Counted from the stretch's first letter, positions 29,719-38,605 are shown. The stretch: DNA of 64,000 bases from JALYUA01 sp038239305 (GCA_038239305.1 JBBSEW010000013.1:4475-68474); one strand, 5' to 3'. Translations and numbers: made by a program. The notes: generated by a model not told the origin, from the letters alone.

Positions 29719-30831
29719 ATGCGCGACTCGTGGCTCGTCTCGCGCTGGCGCCGCGTCCGGCCCCATCTCACGACGTGGGCGGGCCTCGCGCCGTTTCTCG
29801 CGTTCGCCCTCTTCCCGTTCTACTGGGGCCTCATCACATCTCTCAAGGCGGACGCGAATCTCTACGACCTCAAGGCCAACCCCTTCTGGTTCTCCCGGAC
29901 GGATCGATCGACGGGCCAGCCGTACCACAAGGACATCATCGTGCCGGCTTCCTACCCCGAGGGCGTGATCCGGTGGAAGATCTCGGCCGGCGCGCACACC
30001 ACGCGCAGCGACAGCGAGCAGAACCCCGTGCCAATCGCGTTCATCGGCGAGCGCAAGGTCGAGAGCCCCGTGGACGGCACGCTCGCGAAGATCCATGTCC
30101 CGTCCGGGTCGATCGCGCACCCCAATCAGGCGATCGGCGTCATCCGGGTCAGCAGCCCGACGCTCACGCACTACCGGTACCTCAAGAGCACGCCGTTCTA
30201 CAAGTGGCTCCGGGTTTCTCTCGTGACGGGCACCGCAGTCGTCCTGATCACCCTGCTCCTCGCCGTGCCCGCGGCCTACGGCCTCGCCCGCCTCCGCTTT
30301 CGCGGCAACCGGGCGATCGGCATCGCCATTTTTCTGACGTACCTGATCCCCTCGACAATCCTGTTCATCCCGTTCTCCCAGTTCGTCGGAGCGCTGAAGC
30401 TGGACGACACTGTCTGGGCGCTGATCCTCACCTATCCCACTTTCACGGTGCCGTTCTGCACGTGGCTCCTCATGGGATTCTTCCGGAGCGTCCCGAAGGA
30501 GATCGAGGAACGCGCCCTCCTGGACGGCGCGACGCGTCTGCAGATGCTGCGGCAGGTGGTCATCCCCGTGGTCCTGCCGGGCATCCTGACGGCCGCGATC
30601 TTCGCCTTCACGCTCTCGTTTCAGGAGTACATCTACGGGCTGACGTTCATCAGCTCCACGATCCACCGCACCCTTCCGGTCGGGATCTCCGTCGAGATGG
30701 TCCGGGGCGATGTCTACTTCTGGGGCCCGCTGATGGCATCCGCGATCGTCGGATCCGTGCCGGTCGTCATCCTCTACGCGCTCTCGCTCGACTATTTCAT
30801 CGCCGGGATGACCACGGGGGCGGTGAAATAA
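29719..30831 (+). CDS. Sugar ABC transporter permease (MalG type) with lipoyl-like insertion
   Basis: A 370-residue permease, longer than the usual 270-300. The first helix ('GLAPFLAFALFPFYWGLITSL') is followed by about 140 residues before the core resumes at 'WLRVSLVTGTAVVLITLLLAV'. Inside the insert is 'VESPVDGTLAKIHVPSGS' and then 'ANQ'-like 'PNQAIGVIRV', which resembles a biotinyl/lipoyl barrel-sandwich half but without the modified Lys. The EAA loop is 'VPKEIEERALLDGATRLQMLRQVVIPVVLP'. It ends the sugar-importer operon. Confidence 0.85.
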   Translation: MRDSWLVSRWRRVRPHLTTWAGLAPFLAFALFPFYWGLITSLKADANLYDLKANPFWFSRTDRSTGQPYHKDIIVPASYPEGVIRWKISAGAHTTRSDSEQNPVPIAFIGERKVESPVDGTLAKIHVPSGSIAHPNQAIGVIRVSSPTLTHYRYLKSTPFYKWLRVSLVTGTAVVLITLLLAVPAAYGLARLRFRGNRAIGIAIFLTYLIPSTILFIPFSQFVGALKLDDTVWALILTYPTFTVPFCTWLLMGFFRSVPKEIEERALLDGATRLQMLRQVVIPVVLPGILTAAIFAFTLSFQEYIYGLTFISSTIHRTLPVGISVEMVRGDVYFWGPLMASAIVGSVPVVILYALSLDYFIAGMTTGAVK

Positions 30832-30943
30832 GAGGGCAGCCAACTGGGGGGTCTTGGATTCCGGGCTCGACTCCAGTCCGCTCCAGCCTTCCAGCGCGGG
30901 ACCGCTGGTCGGGGTGAGAGCTGCCAGCCCGAACCCAAGACTC

Positions 30944-31075
30944 AGAACTTCCGAACTTCCGAACTTCCGAACTTCCGAACTCCGAACTCCGAACTCCGAA
31001 CTCCGACTCCGAACTGAGGACTCGGGACTCAGGACTCAGGACTCAGGACTCAGGACTCAGGACTCAGAACGGAAT
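30944..31075. repeat. Tandem simple repeats (AACTTCCG, AACTCCG, GGACTCA)
   Basis: Between the convergent sugar permease and acyl-CoA ligase genes lie four copies of AACTTCCG, about four of AACTCCG, then six of GGACTCA. The unit changes stepwise, as if derived by slippage. No gene is visible in the 260-base gap. Confidence 0.9.
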
Positions 31076-31091
31076 ACGGAAAACCAACCGC

Positions 31092-32669
31092 TCACCTTCC
31101 AAAAACCTCCCCCACGATGCGATGCTTCTGTACCTTGCCGAGCGCATTCCGGGGCAGCTCCGCGACGATCCGGATCTCCCGCGGCCGCTTGTAGTCCGCG
31201 AGGGCGCGCGCGCAGATCGCCTCGACTTCCGCCTCGACTTCCGCCTCGAGGGCGCCGCTCTCTAGCGGGTCCCGGAGCACCACGGCCGCAGCGACGCGCT
31301 CGCCCCAGACGGGATCCGGAAGACCGACGACCGCGACCTCGCGGATCCGGGGAAGCGCCGCGAGAACGTCCTCGATCTCGCGCGCCGATATCTTGAACCC
31401 GCCGCTCTTGATGACGTCGACGGACTGCCGCCCCAGGATGCGGACATACCCGTCCTTGTCGCTCTGCCCCACGTCGCCCGTCACGAACCAGCCGTCGCGC
31501 GATGCGACGCCCGTGTCCGCCTCGCGCCCCCAGTACTCCGTCATCTGGCCGTTGCTCTGGACGAGGATCTCGCCCGGCTCCCCGACCGGCACGTCCCGGC
31601 CTGCTTCGTCGACGATCCGGACGGAGCAACCCTCGACCGGAAACCCGACCGTCCCCGGCCGTCGCTCGCCGGCGTACGGATTCGTGAGCGTGAAGAGCGT
31701 TTCTGTCATCCCGTAGCGCTCGAGGATGCGATGTCCCGTCGCCTGCTCGAACCGGACGAAGTCGGCTGCCGGCAGAGGAGCGCTGCCGGACGTGAACAGC
31801 CGCGCCCGCGCGAGAGCCTTCGCCGCCCCGGGTTGCGCTGCCAAGTGCTCGAGAAGCCGCACGTACATCGTGGGAACGCCCATGAACACTGTGGCTCCGT
31901 CTTCCGCGAACTCGCGCGCGATCTCGGCGGCGTCGAAACGGCTCGAGAGAAGAATCGTCATCCCGTGGAGCAGCGCTCCGTGGACTCCGATCGCGAGACC
32001 ATGGACGTGAAAGAGAGGCAGAGCGAGCGCGAGGCGATCCTCCCGGGCAAATTCCCAGCCCTGCGTCAGGGCCGACGTGTTGTCGACGAGCGCGCGGAAC
32101 GAAAGAGCAGCGCCTTTGCTCTTGCCGGTGGTCCCGGAGGTGTAGACGAGGACGGCCGTGTCGCCATCCTCCGGCACGGGGGACGAAAAGGCCGCGCTGT
32201 CGAAATCTCCGCCCGTCATGGCGTCCCACGGGATCACGCCGTCCGGCGCCGGCGCGGCTCCGAACGCGATCCGCCGCTCGAGCCCGGGAAGAGGCCCGAT
32301 CCCGTCGAGGACCGAGGCCTGCTCGCTGCCCGGCTCGAACAGAACGGCCCGCGCGCCCGAGTCGACGAGAATGTGGCGCGCTTCCTCGCCCCGATAGCGC
32401 GTGTTGATCGGGACGTGGATGACCCCGGATCGATAGTGCCCGAGCAGAGAGACCAGGACCTCGGTGCAGCTTTCGGCGAAGACCGCAACGCGATCTCCCC
32501 GGCGGATCCCGATCCGGGCGAGGGCCGCCGCATAGCGCCGCGACGAGGCGTCGAGATCTTCGTACGAAAAAGACCGGCCGGCAAACCGAAGCGCCTCCCG
32601 GGCGCCTCCCTCCCGGAGGGCCGCAAAGAGCCGGCCGACACGCGCTCGCGAGGATGTCCCGGAGCTCAA
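31092..32669 (-). CDS. Acyl-CoA synthetase, malonyl-CoA-ligase-like
   Basis: A 525-residue ANL-superfamily ligase activating a carboxylic acid with ATP and CoA. It has the AMP loop 'LVYTSGTTGKSKGAALS', 'ERYGMTETLFTLTNPY' with 'ERRPGTVGFPVEG', 'GWFVTGDVG' and the C-terminal catalytic Lys in 'LPRNALGKVQKHRI'. The 'NPYAGERRPGTVG' and 'NALGKVQKH' segments resemble malonyl/methylmalonyl-CoA synthetase (MatB/ACSF3). The only reasonable start is a TTG at 32669 overlapping the livF stop (TTGA). It is the last gene of a HAAT operon, suggesting the imported compound is an acid that it activates. Confidence 0.83.
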   Translation of the reverse strand: MSSGTSSRARVGRLFAALREGGAREALRFAGRSFSYEDLDASSRRYAAALARIGIRRGDRVAVFAESCTEVLVSLLGHYRSGVIHVPINTRYRGEEARHILVDSGARAVLFEPGSEQASVLDGIGPLPGLERRIAFGAAPAPDGVIPWDAMTGGDFDSAAFSSPVPEDGDTAVLVYTSGTTGKSKGAALSFRALVDNTSALTQGWEFAREDRLALALPLFHVHGLAIGVHGALLHGMTILLSSRFDAAEIAREFAEDGATVFMGVPTMYVRLLEHLAAQPGAAKALARARLFTSGSAPLPAADFVRFEQATGHRILERYGMTETLFTLTNPYAGERRPGTVGFPVEGCSVRIVDEAGRDVPVGEPGEILVQSNGQMTEYWGREADTGVASRDGWFVTGDVGQSDKDGYVRILGRQSVDVIKSGGFKISAREIEDVLAALPRIREVAVVGLPDPVWGERVAAAVVLRDPLESGALEAEVEAEVEAICARALADYKRPREIRIVAELPRNALGKVQKHRIVGEVFGR

Positions 32670-33379
32670 ATCGAGGCCGCGCCGAGAAACTCGCGCTGAA
32701 CGCGCGGATCGGAGGCGAGCTCGGCGCACGGGCCCTGCAGGGTGACGCAGCCGGACTCGAGGACGTACGCCCGATCGGCCAGCGCGAGCGCGTGGGACAC
32801 GTTCTGCTCGACCAGCACCAGCGTCATTCCGGATTCCCGGATACCCTTCAACGCCGCGAAGACCTCCCGGACGAGGATGGGCGCGAGGCCGAGCGCGGGC
32901 TCGTCTAAGAGCAGCAGCCGGGGCCGCGCCATGAGCCCTCGGCCGATCGCGCACATCTGCTGCTCCCCGCCCGACAACGTCCCCGCGTTCTGTCCGGCGC
33001 GCTTCCGGAGAATGGGAAACATCGCGAAGACCCGCTCGAGCGACTCGCGGCGATGCGGGCGGGCGGCGCGCGCGTACGCGCCCATCTCGAGGTTCTCGCG
33101 CACCGTCATGGCGGGCCAGAGCTGGCGCGCCTCCGGAACGAGCACGAGGCCGCGATCGACCAGCCGGTAGGGAGGATCGGCCGACACGTCACGCCCGTCG
33201 AATTCGATCGAGCCGCGGCGAGGATGGAGCAACCCCGCGATCGCCTTGAGGATCGTCGACTTCCCCGCCCCGTTCGCTCCGATCAGGGTGACGATCTCGC
33301 CCTCGTCCACGCGAAACTCCACTTCCCGGACGGCCGGTACCTCGCCGTAGAAGACGTCGATCGAGCGCACGTCGAGCAT
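32666..33379 (-). CDS. livF: HAAT ABC transporter ATP-binding protein LivF
   Basis: A 237-residue LivF-type ATPase: 'IGANGAGKSTILKAIAGLL' (Walker A), 'LVLVPEARQLWPAMTVRENLEMGAY' (LivF Q-loop region), signature 'LSGGEQQMCAIGRGL', Walker B 'LLLLDEPALGLAP'. The ATG at 33379 has no ribosome site because the upstream bases are an 8-base tandem repeat; a GTG two codons earlier is also possible. Translation is probably coupled to livG. It works with LivG, LivM and LivH next door. Confidence 0.92.
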   Translation of the reverse strand: MLDVRSIDVFYGEVPAVREVEFRVDEGEIVTLIGANGAGKSTILKAIAGLLHPRRGSIEFDGRDVSADPPYRLVDRGLVLVPEARQLWPAMTVRENLEMGAYARAARPHRRESLERVFAMFPILRKRAGQNAGTLSGGEQQMCAIGRGLMARPRLLLLDEPALGLAPILVREVFAALKGIRESGMTLVLVEQNVSHALALADRAYVLESGCVTLQGPCAELASDPRVQREFLGAASI

Positions 33380-33380
33380 C

Positions 33381-33412
33381 GTCACAGCGTCACAGCGTCA
33401 CAGCGTCACGGC
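33381..33412. repeat. Four-copy 8-base tandem repeat at the livG/livF joint
   Basis: Four copies of GTCACAGC (the last with one change), read on the plus strand, cover the livG stop codon and reach the livF start. The unit is not a multiple of three. Gain or loss of a copy would change the stop-to-start distance by eight bases without changing the livG end. Confidence 0.85.
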
Positions 33413-34161
33413 GTCCCAGGATCCGGCCCGGCCGGGATCTCGCTGCCCAGGTACGCGGACACGACGAGGGGATCGCGCACGACTTCTCCGGGCGGCCCCT
33501 CGGCGATCTTCTCGCCGAAGTTCAGGACGAGGATGCGGTCCGACACGCCGACCACCGCGTGGATGTGATGCTCGATGATCAACACGGTGACGGAGAAATC
33601 ACGCAACGTCCGCACGAACTCCATCGTGTCGCGAATTTCCGAGGGGTTCAGGCCGCCCATGACTTCGTCGAGGCACAGGACTGCGGGCTCGGTCGCGAGG
33701 GCGCGTGCGATCTCGAGCCGCTTCAGCTCGCCGATCGTCAGTGTCCCCGCAAGAACTTCGGCGCGGAGCGCCAGGCCCGTTCTCTCGAGCAGTGTCTGCA
33801 CGCGGTCCGCGGCCTCGGATCCGCGCCGGCGTCCCCGTCCGAACGCCGCGCCCACGGCGACGTTTTCCCGGACCGTCATCTCGCGGAAAGGACGGACGAT
33901 CTGATGCGTCCGGACGAGCCCTCGGGCGACAACGCGGGCCGTCGGCAGTCCGTCGATCCGCTCGCCCTGGAACCGGACCGCCCCGGACGTCGGGCGGTTG
34001 GCTCCGACGAGGATCGAGAACAGGGTCGTCTTGCCCGCTCCGTTGGGGCCGATCACGCCGAAAACCTCTCCGGGCCGAACCTGGAACGAGACGTCCTGGA
34101 GCGCTCTCAAACCTCCGAAGCGCTTCGACACGGCTTCCACGGACAGAACCGCGTCAGCCAT
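33406..34161 (-). CDS. livG: HAAT ABC transporter ATP-binding protein LivG
   Basis: A 251-residue LivG-type ATPase: 'IGPNGAGKTTLFSILVG', 'LVRTHQIVRPFREMTVRENVAVGA', an atypical signature region 'LTIGELKRLEIARALA', Walker B 'VLCLDEVMGGLNPSEI' and 'IIEHHIHAVVGVSDRI'. Its start overlaps the livM end by eight bases. It pairs with LivF to drive the importer. Confidence 0.92.
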   Translation of the reverse strand: MADAVLSVEAVSKRFGGLRALQDVSFQVRPGEVFGVIGPNGAGKTTLFSILVGANRPTSGAVRFQGERIDGLPTARVVARGLVRTHQIVRPFREMTVRENVAVGAAFGRGRRRGSEAADRVQTLLERTGLALRAEVLAGTLTIGELKRLEIARALATEPAVLCLDEVMGGLNPSEIRDTMEFVRTLRDFSVTVLIIEHHIHAVVGVSDRILVLNFGEKIAEGPPGEVVRDPLVVSAYLGSEIPAGPDPGTP

Positions 34162-35113
34162 GCGGAATCGCTTTCTGCCCCGCCATCGAACCGATCGCTC
34201 TCCGCAGGCGGCTCCACAACCCGACGAGGCCCCTCGGCTCGAAGAGCATCACGAGCATCAGCAGGCCGCCATAGAGGAAGAGATAGGAGTCCCTCAACGC
34301 GGGCATCGACAGCAGCTTGATCTGGAGATAGCTGAAGATCACGGCGCCGAGGATTGGTCCCGCGATCGTTCCGACGCCGCCCACGATGGGCATCAGCACG
34401 ATCGAGAGCGACAGGCGGAAGTCGAACACGGAACCGGGCGCGATGTACTGGAAGTTCATCGCGAAAAGCCCGCAGGCAAGCGCGACGAGTGCCGCCGAGA
34501 TGGCGTGCGCGATCAGCTTCACGCGCGTGGACGGAACGCCGAGCGCTTCCGCGGCATCCACGTCCTGCCGCACCGCCGAGAGCGCCCGCCCGAGAGGCAG
34601 ATCCCGGATCACGGCGGAGATCGCCACGGCCGCCGCGGCCAGCAACCCGATCGCGACGTAGTTTCGCTCGAAGTTGTAGGTCCCCGGGGGCATTCGCACC
34701 CCGCTCGAGCCGCCGGTAAACGAGACCCCGGACGCGATGACGCGAACCGCTTCGGAAACTCCGATCGTGGCGATCGTGAAGTACGGCCCGCGCAGGCGAA
34801 ACGCCGGGAGGCCGATGATCCACGAAGCCGCCGCGCCGAGGACTGCGCCGAGCGGGAGCGTCAGCCATGGATCGACGCCGCGCAGGCTCAGCAGAGCGGT
34901 CGTGTAGGCGCCGATTCCGAGAAAGGCGGAGTATCCGATCGACACTTGGCCCGCGAATCCGCCCAGGATGTTCCACGCGGACGCGAGGACGATCGCGAAG
35001 GCGACATTCCACAGGTCGTTCACGGTCCCGCGCTCCAGGAGGTGCGGGGCGGCCTGGAAGACCGCGAGCCCGACCGCGATTCCGATCAGGGCGAGCCGCA
35101 GGCGGCGGGTCAT
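34154..35113 (-). CDS. livM: HAAT ABC transporter permease LivM
   Basis: A 319-residue permease with 'NILGGFAGQVSIGYSAFLGIGAYTTALL', the LivM core motif, and the late 'PIVGGVGTIAGPILGA'. About eight to ten membrane helices are predicted. The ATG overlaps the livH stop (ATGA) and its own end overlaps livG. It forms the channel with the adjacent LivH. Confidence 0.92.
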   Translation of the reverse strand: MTRRLRLALIGIAVGLAVFQAAPHLLERGTVNDLWNVAFAIVLASAWNILGGFAGQVSIGYSAFLGIGAYTTALLSLRGVDPWLTLPLGAVLGAAASWIIGLPAFRLRGPYFTIATIGVSEAVRVIASGVSFTGGSSGVRMPPGTYNFERNYVAIGLLAAAAVAISAVIRDLPLGRALSAVRQDVDAAEALGVPSTRVKLIAHAISAALVALACGLFAMNFQYIAPGSVFDFRLSLSIVLMPIVGGVGTIAGPILGAVIFSYLQIKLLSMPALRDSYLFLYGGLLMLVMLFEPRGLVGLWSRLRRAIGSMAGQKAIPHG

Positions 35114-36015
35114 TGCGCCGCTGCCGTCGGCCGCAGGCGGGCGAAGAGAGCCGGGATTCCGCGCGGGAAGAGCACGAGCGCGATCACGAGGAGCGTGAAG
35201 CTGATGGCGTCCTGAAAGGTCGTGGGGATCGGCGTCCAGGCGGCGACTCCATTCTCGAGCAGGGCCAGCACGAGCGCCCCGAGCGCCACGCCCGTGAAGC
35301 TTTCCATCCCGCCGAGCACGATGATGCAGAACGCCTTGAGCAGGAAGCTGCGGCCGAAATCCGGCGTGAACGCGTAGAGGGTCGATAGCAGAGCGCCCGC
35401 AACACCGGCAAAGGCCGTCCCGAGGCCGAACGCGGTCGCGGAGATCCGGTCGGCGTTGACGCCCACGATCAGCGCGGCATCCCGGTTCGCCGTGACGGCG
35501 CGAATCGCCTTGCCGAGGAAGGTCCGCTTGAGGAACAGATTCAACACGAAGAGCGACGCCGCACTCGCCGCGAAGACGAGCACCGAGGGCACGCCCACGC
35601 GCACGCCCAGGATCGAGACCGACTTCAGCGTGTAGCCCGTCAGGATCGACTGCGTATCCCCGCTCCAGAGCGCATAGGCCAGGTTCTGCAGAACGAGCCA
35701 GAGTCCGAAGAGGAGAAGGAGCGACTCCATCGACGGGCCGGCCGTCGCGTTCGGAAGGCGGCCCACGAGGAAATAGTAGAGAGCGACTCCGAAGAGGAAG
35801 AAGAGAGGGATCACGACCACGAGGGAGACGAAAGGGTCCAGCCCGAACCGGGCGAACAGGGTCCAGGTGACGTACGCGCCCAGCATCATCACGCCCGCGT
35901 GGGCGAGATTGATGATTCGCATGACGCCGTAGATGATCGCCAGGCCGTACGACATGGTCGCGTACAAGCCCGCAGCGAAGAGCGAGTTGACCAGAACCGG
36001 AACGAGTTCGTGCAC
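35110..36015 (-). CDS. livH: HAAT ABC transporter permease LivH
   Basis: A 301-residue permease with 'GVMRIINLAHAGVMMLGAYVTW' (LivH signature) and 'IIVLGGMESFTGVALGALVLA'. The start is a GTG at 36015. It lies 73 bases after the binding-protein gene, the gap being filled by a hairpin of the CTCTCCC/GGGAGAG family, and it overlaps livM. Confidence 0.92.
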   Translation of the reverse strand: MHELVPVLVNSLFAAGLYATMSYGLAIIYGVMRIINLAHAGVMMLGAYVTWTLFARFGLDPFVSLVVVIPLFFLFGVALYYFLVGRLPNATAGPSMESLLLLFGLWLVLQNLAYALWSGDTQSILTGYTLKSVSILGVRVGVPSVLVFAASAASLFVLNLFLKRTFLGKAIRAVTANRDAALIVGVNADRISATAFGLGTAFAGVAGALLSTLYAFTPDFGRSFLLKAFCIIVLGGMESFTGVALGALVLALLENGVAAWTPIPTTFQDAISFTLLVIALVLFPRGIPALFARLRPTAAAQ

Positions 36016-36049
36016 CGTCAGGCCACGCGATCGCCCGGGGGGATTCCTC

Positions 36050-36085
36050 CTCTCCCGGCGGGAGAGGGCCGGGAGGAGGAGAGTC
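36050..36085. repeat. REP-like palindrome between binding-protein and livH genes
   Basis: CTCTCCC-GGC-GGGAGAG at 36050-36066, nested in a wider CCTCC...GGAGG arm pair. It is the same family as 27131-27164 and sits in the same operon position, directly after the substrate-binding protein gene and before the membrane genes. Confidence 0.75.
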
Positions 36086-36088
36086 CCA

Positions 36089-37324
36089 TCAATTGTGCGG
36101 GGTCGGCGCGACCGGATCGCCCGTCTTCGCCGCGATCGGCCACACGATATCCACTTTGTCGCCGGGCTTGTTCTGCGTGACGACGAACGGAAGGACCGCC
36201 TGGCCCGAGGCCGTGAACTTCAGCACGCCGCCGGGAAGAATCGAGTCGGTCAGGTTCGTCGCGGCGAGCGCCGCGCGGATCGACTCCGGCTTCACGCTGC
36301 CCGCCTTCCGAATGGCGGCGAGGAGGGCCCGCACCGTTTCGTATGCGGTCGCGTGATACCACTGCGGGTCGGCACCCGTCGCCGCCTTCCACTTCGCGTT
36401 GAACGCCTTCACCTGGGGGTACGGAAGAAGGTCCGACCACCAGCCGCTCGCGAAGATGTAGTCGGTCGCGGGCCCGAGGGCTTTCCGTCCGGCCGCATCT
36501 GCCCCTCGGGCGCCGTACGTGATCATCGCGTGGCTCATTCCCATCTGCGTGTAGGTGCGATGCATGGAAATGTAGTCCTCGAGGTGGGCGTCGGCCATGA
36601 AGAGATCGGCCTTCGCGTTCTGGATCCGCGTCAAGACCGGCTTGAAGTCCGGCGTGTTGTTGTAGTCGAAGCTCTCCTCGACCGCGACCGAGAAGTCTCC
36701 GGGATGCGCTTTGATGTAGTCCTTGACGCCTTGCGCGTAGTCCTTTCCGTGCTCGGTGTTTTCCGTGATGAGAGCGACCTTCAACGGCTTCCGGAGCTTG
36801 CCGGCGGCGACGAGCGAGGCGAGGAAATCCATCTGCGTCTGGGACAGCACGTCGACGGGGGACAGGGTCCCGAACACCCACTTGCTCCGCCCGTAGATGC
36901 TGCGCGCGCCGGCACCTCCCGAGATGTACGGGATGCCGTAGCGGTCCGGGACCACGCTCTGAGCCTGCACGAGCTGCGATCCGTATCCGCCGATGACGGC
37001 CGCGACCTTCTCCTGAGCGCAGAGCTGCTCGACCAGCTGGGCGCTCTTGGCGGCGTCGGACGTGTCGTCCAGGAGCGTCAGGGCGATCTTCACCTTCTTG
37101 CCGCCGATGTCGAGCCCTCCGGCGTCGTTGACTTCCTTGATCGCGAACTCGGTCGCCTGCTTGTAGGCGCCGCCGATCTTCGACTCCTTGCCGGTGACGG
37201 GCAGGACGGCGCCGATCCGGATGTCGCCATCGGCCGCTTGAAGCGGCAGCGCGGAAAGCGCCATGACGAGGATCCCGCAGACGGATGCGAGCGCGAGGAG
37301 CGCGCGTGCCATGGTTCGGGACAT
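36089..37324 (-). CDS. HAAT ABC transporter substrate-binding protein
   Basis: A 411-residue LivK/LivJ-type periplasmic receptor. It has a Sec signal peptide (residues about 1-30, 'VMALSALPLQAAD') followed by 'IRIGAVLPVTGKESKIGGAYKQATEFAIKEVNDAGGLDIGGK', the typical start of Peripla_BP_6, and 'TENTEHGKDYAQGVKDY'. The ATG has GGAGG upstream. It heads the operon with livH, livM, livG, livF and an acyl-CoA ligase, so the ligand may be an organic or aromatic acid rather than an amino acid; this is inference. Confidence 0.9.
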   Translation of the reverse strand: MSRTMARALLALASVCGILVMALSALPLQAADGDIRIGAVLPVTGKESKIGGAYKQATEFAIKEVNDAGGLDIGGKKVKIALTLLDDTSDAAKSAQLVEQLCAQEKVAAVIGGYGSQLVQAQSVVPDRYGIPYISGGAGARSIYGRSKWVFGTLSPVDVLSQTQMDFLASLVAAGKLRKPLKVALITENTEHGKDYAQGVKDYIKAHPGDFSVAVEESFDYNNTPDFKPVLTRIQNAKADLFMADAHLEDYISMHRTYTQMGMSHAMITYGARGADAAGRKALGPATDYIFASGWWSDLLPYPQVKAFNAKWKAATGADPQWYHATAYETVRALLAAIRKAGSVKPESIRAALAATNLTDSILPGGVLKFTASGQAVLPFVVTQNKPGDKVDIVWPIAAKTGDPVAPTPHN

Positions 37325-37377
37325 CGAGGTCCTCCTTTCGGTCAGTGACTCGTGGGCTCGAAAAAGCTCGCGGAATC

Positions 37378-38586
37378 TTATGACAGCGATCGCGCCAACT
37401 TCACGCGAGCGGTTCCGCAAAGGGCGAGGTCCGCCGCGAGGCCGATTCCGAGCGCCGCGACACACGACGCCGCCACGCCCGGCCAGCCCCATGCCTGCCA
37501 CGCGTAGCCCGGCAGCGACGAGCCGAGGGTCGCCCCGAGATAGTAAACGGCGACGTAGAGGGCGCCCGCCGCGCCCTTCGCCCTCGGCGCTTCGGCGTTG
37601 ACGAAGGCCGGAGCCGTCGACTGCACCGTGAACATCCCCACGCAGAGGACGACCAGGCTGGCGATGATGGCGGGCACCGAGCGCACGAGCGTGCCCGCCA
37701 CGCCGGCGGCCGCGATCCCGAGGCCGACGGCCATCACGAGGCGGCCGCCGAAACGGCCGGAGAGGCGGCCGGAGGCGATGGACGTGAAGATGCCCGCCGC
37801 GTACACGAGATAGATGCTCGACACGAACGCGGTCGAGAGGCGAAAGGGGGCGGCCGTCAGGTAGTACGGCAGGTAGGTGAAGACGCCGATGAAGCAGAAG
37901 AAGACGGCGCCACCGATGATGAACGCGCCGACGAGTCTTCGATTGCGGAGATGCCGCAGGAGATCCCGGCCGCCGAGCGAGAGGCGCGGCGATGTCCGCG
38001 GCGCGCGAGGGAGCTCCCGGGCGAGGCCGGCCGCCGCGAGAACGGTCAGGGCTCCGAAGAGCAGAAACGGAGCGCGCCAGTTGATCCAGTCGGCGAGCAA
38101 ACCGCTGACGACGCGCCCGGTGAGTCCGCCGGCCACGGACGCTGCGATCCAGCCGCCCACTTTGGGGCCGAGCTCCTCGGCGGGGTACGCGTCCCCGAGA
38201 TACGCCACGGCGATCGCCGTGACTCCCGGGATGAGCGCGCCCTGAAGGCCACGGAAGAGCAGCAGCAGGGGAAAAGTCCGGGCGAACGCGCACAGGACGG
38301 TGGGAACGGCGACCAGGAAGAGCGTCACGACCATCACGGGCTTGCGTCCGACGGCATCCGAGAGAGACCCGTACGGAATCGAAACCAGGGCGATGAGGAG
38401 CACGACGATCGAGACCGACAGGCCGGCGGTCGCGGGTCGGACGCCGAACTCGTGCGACAGCAGCGGAAGAATCGGCTGTGTGATGTAAATGTCGGCATAG
38501 ACGGCCAGCGTCGCGAATGTGAGCGCGGCGCTCGCACGGGGCGAGTGGCGGAGGACGGCCGGACCGGCGGCGGACGGGACCCGCAA
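37378..38586 (-). CDS. MFS transporter (YnfM-like)
   Basis: A 402-residue major facilitator protein with about 12 membrane helices. It shows 'YGSLSDAVGRKPVMVV' (loop 2-3 motif) and a second copy 'GRLSGRFGGRLVMAV' between helices 8 and 9. The N terminus 'LTFATLAVYADIYITQPILPLLSHEF' is like YnfM/AraJ-type exporters. No ATG or GTG is available at the expected place; a TTG at 38586 is the best start. It lies between two HAAT operons on the same strand. The substrate is unknown. Confidence 0.82.
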   Translation of the reverse strand: MRVPSAAGPAVLRHSPRASAALTFATLAVYADIYITQPILPLLSHEFGVRPATAGLSVSIVVLLIALVSIPYGSLSDAVGRKPVMVVTLFLVAVPTVLCAFARTFPLLLLFRGLQGALIPGVTAIAVAYLGDAYPAEELGPKVGGWIAASVAGGLTGRVVSGLLADWINWRAPFLLFGALTVLAAAGLARELPRAPRTSPRLSLGGRDLLRHLRNRRLVGAFIIGGAVFFCFIGVFTYLPYYLTAAPFRLSTAFVSSIYLVYAAGIFTSIASGRLSGRFGGRLVMAVGLGIAAAGVAGTLVRSVPAIIASLVVLCVGMFTVQSTAPAFVNAEAPRAKGAAGALYVAVYYLGATLGSSLPGYAWQAWGWPGVAASCVAALGIGLAADLALCGTARVKLARSLS

Positions 38587-38605
38587 CGGCTGCCTGTGGA
38601 CCGGC

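Noticed and set aside
30944..31075. Tandem repeats as CRISPR arrays
   Set aside because: Units are 7-8 bases with no spacers and there are no cas genes.
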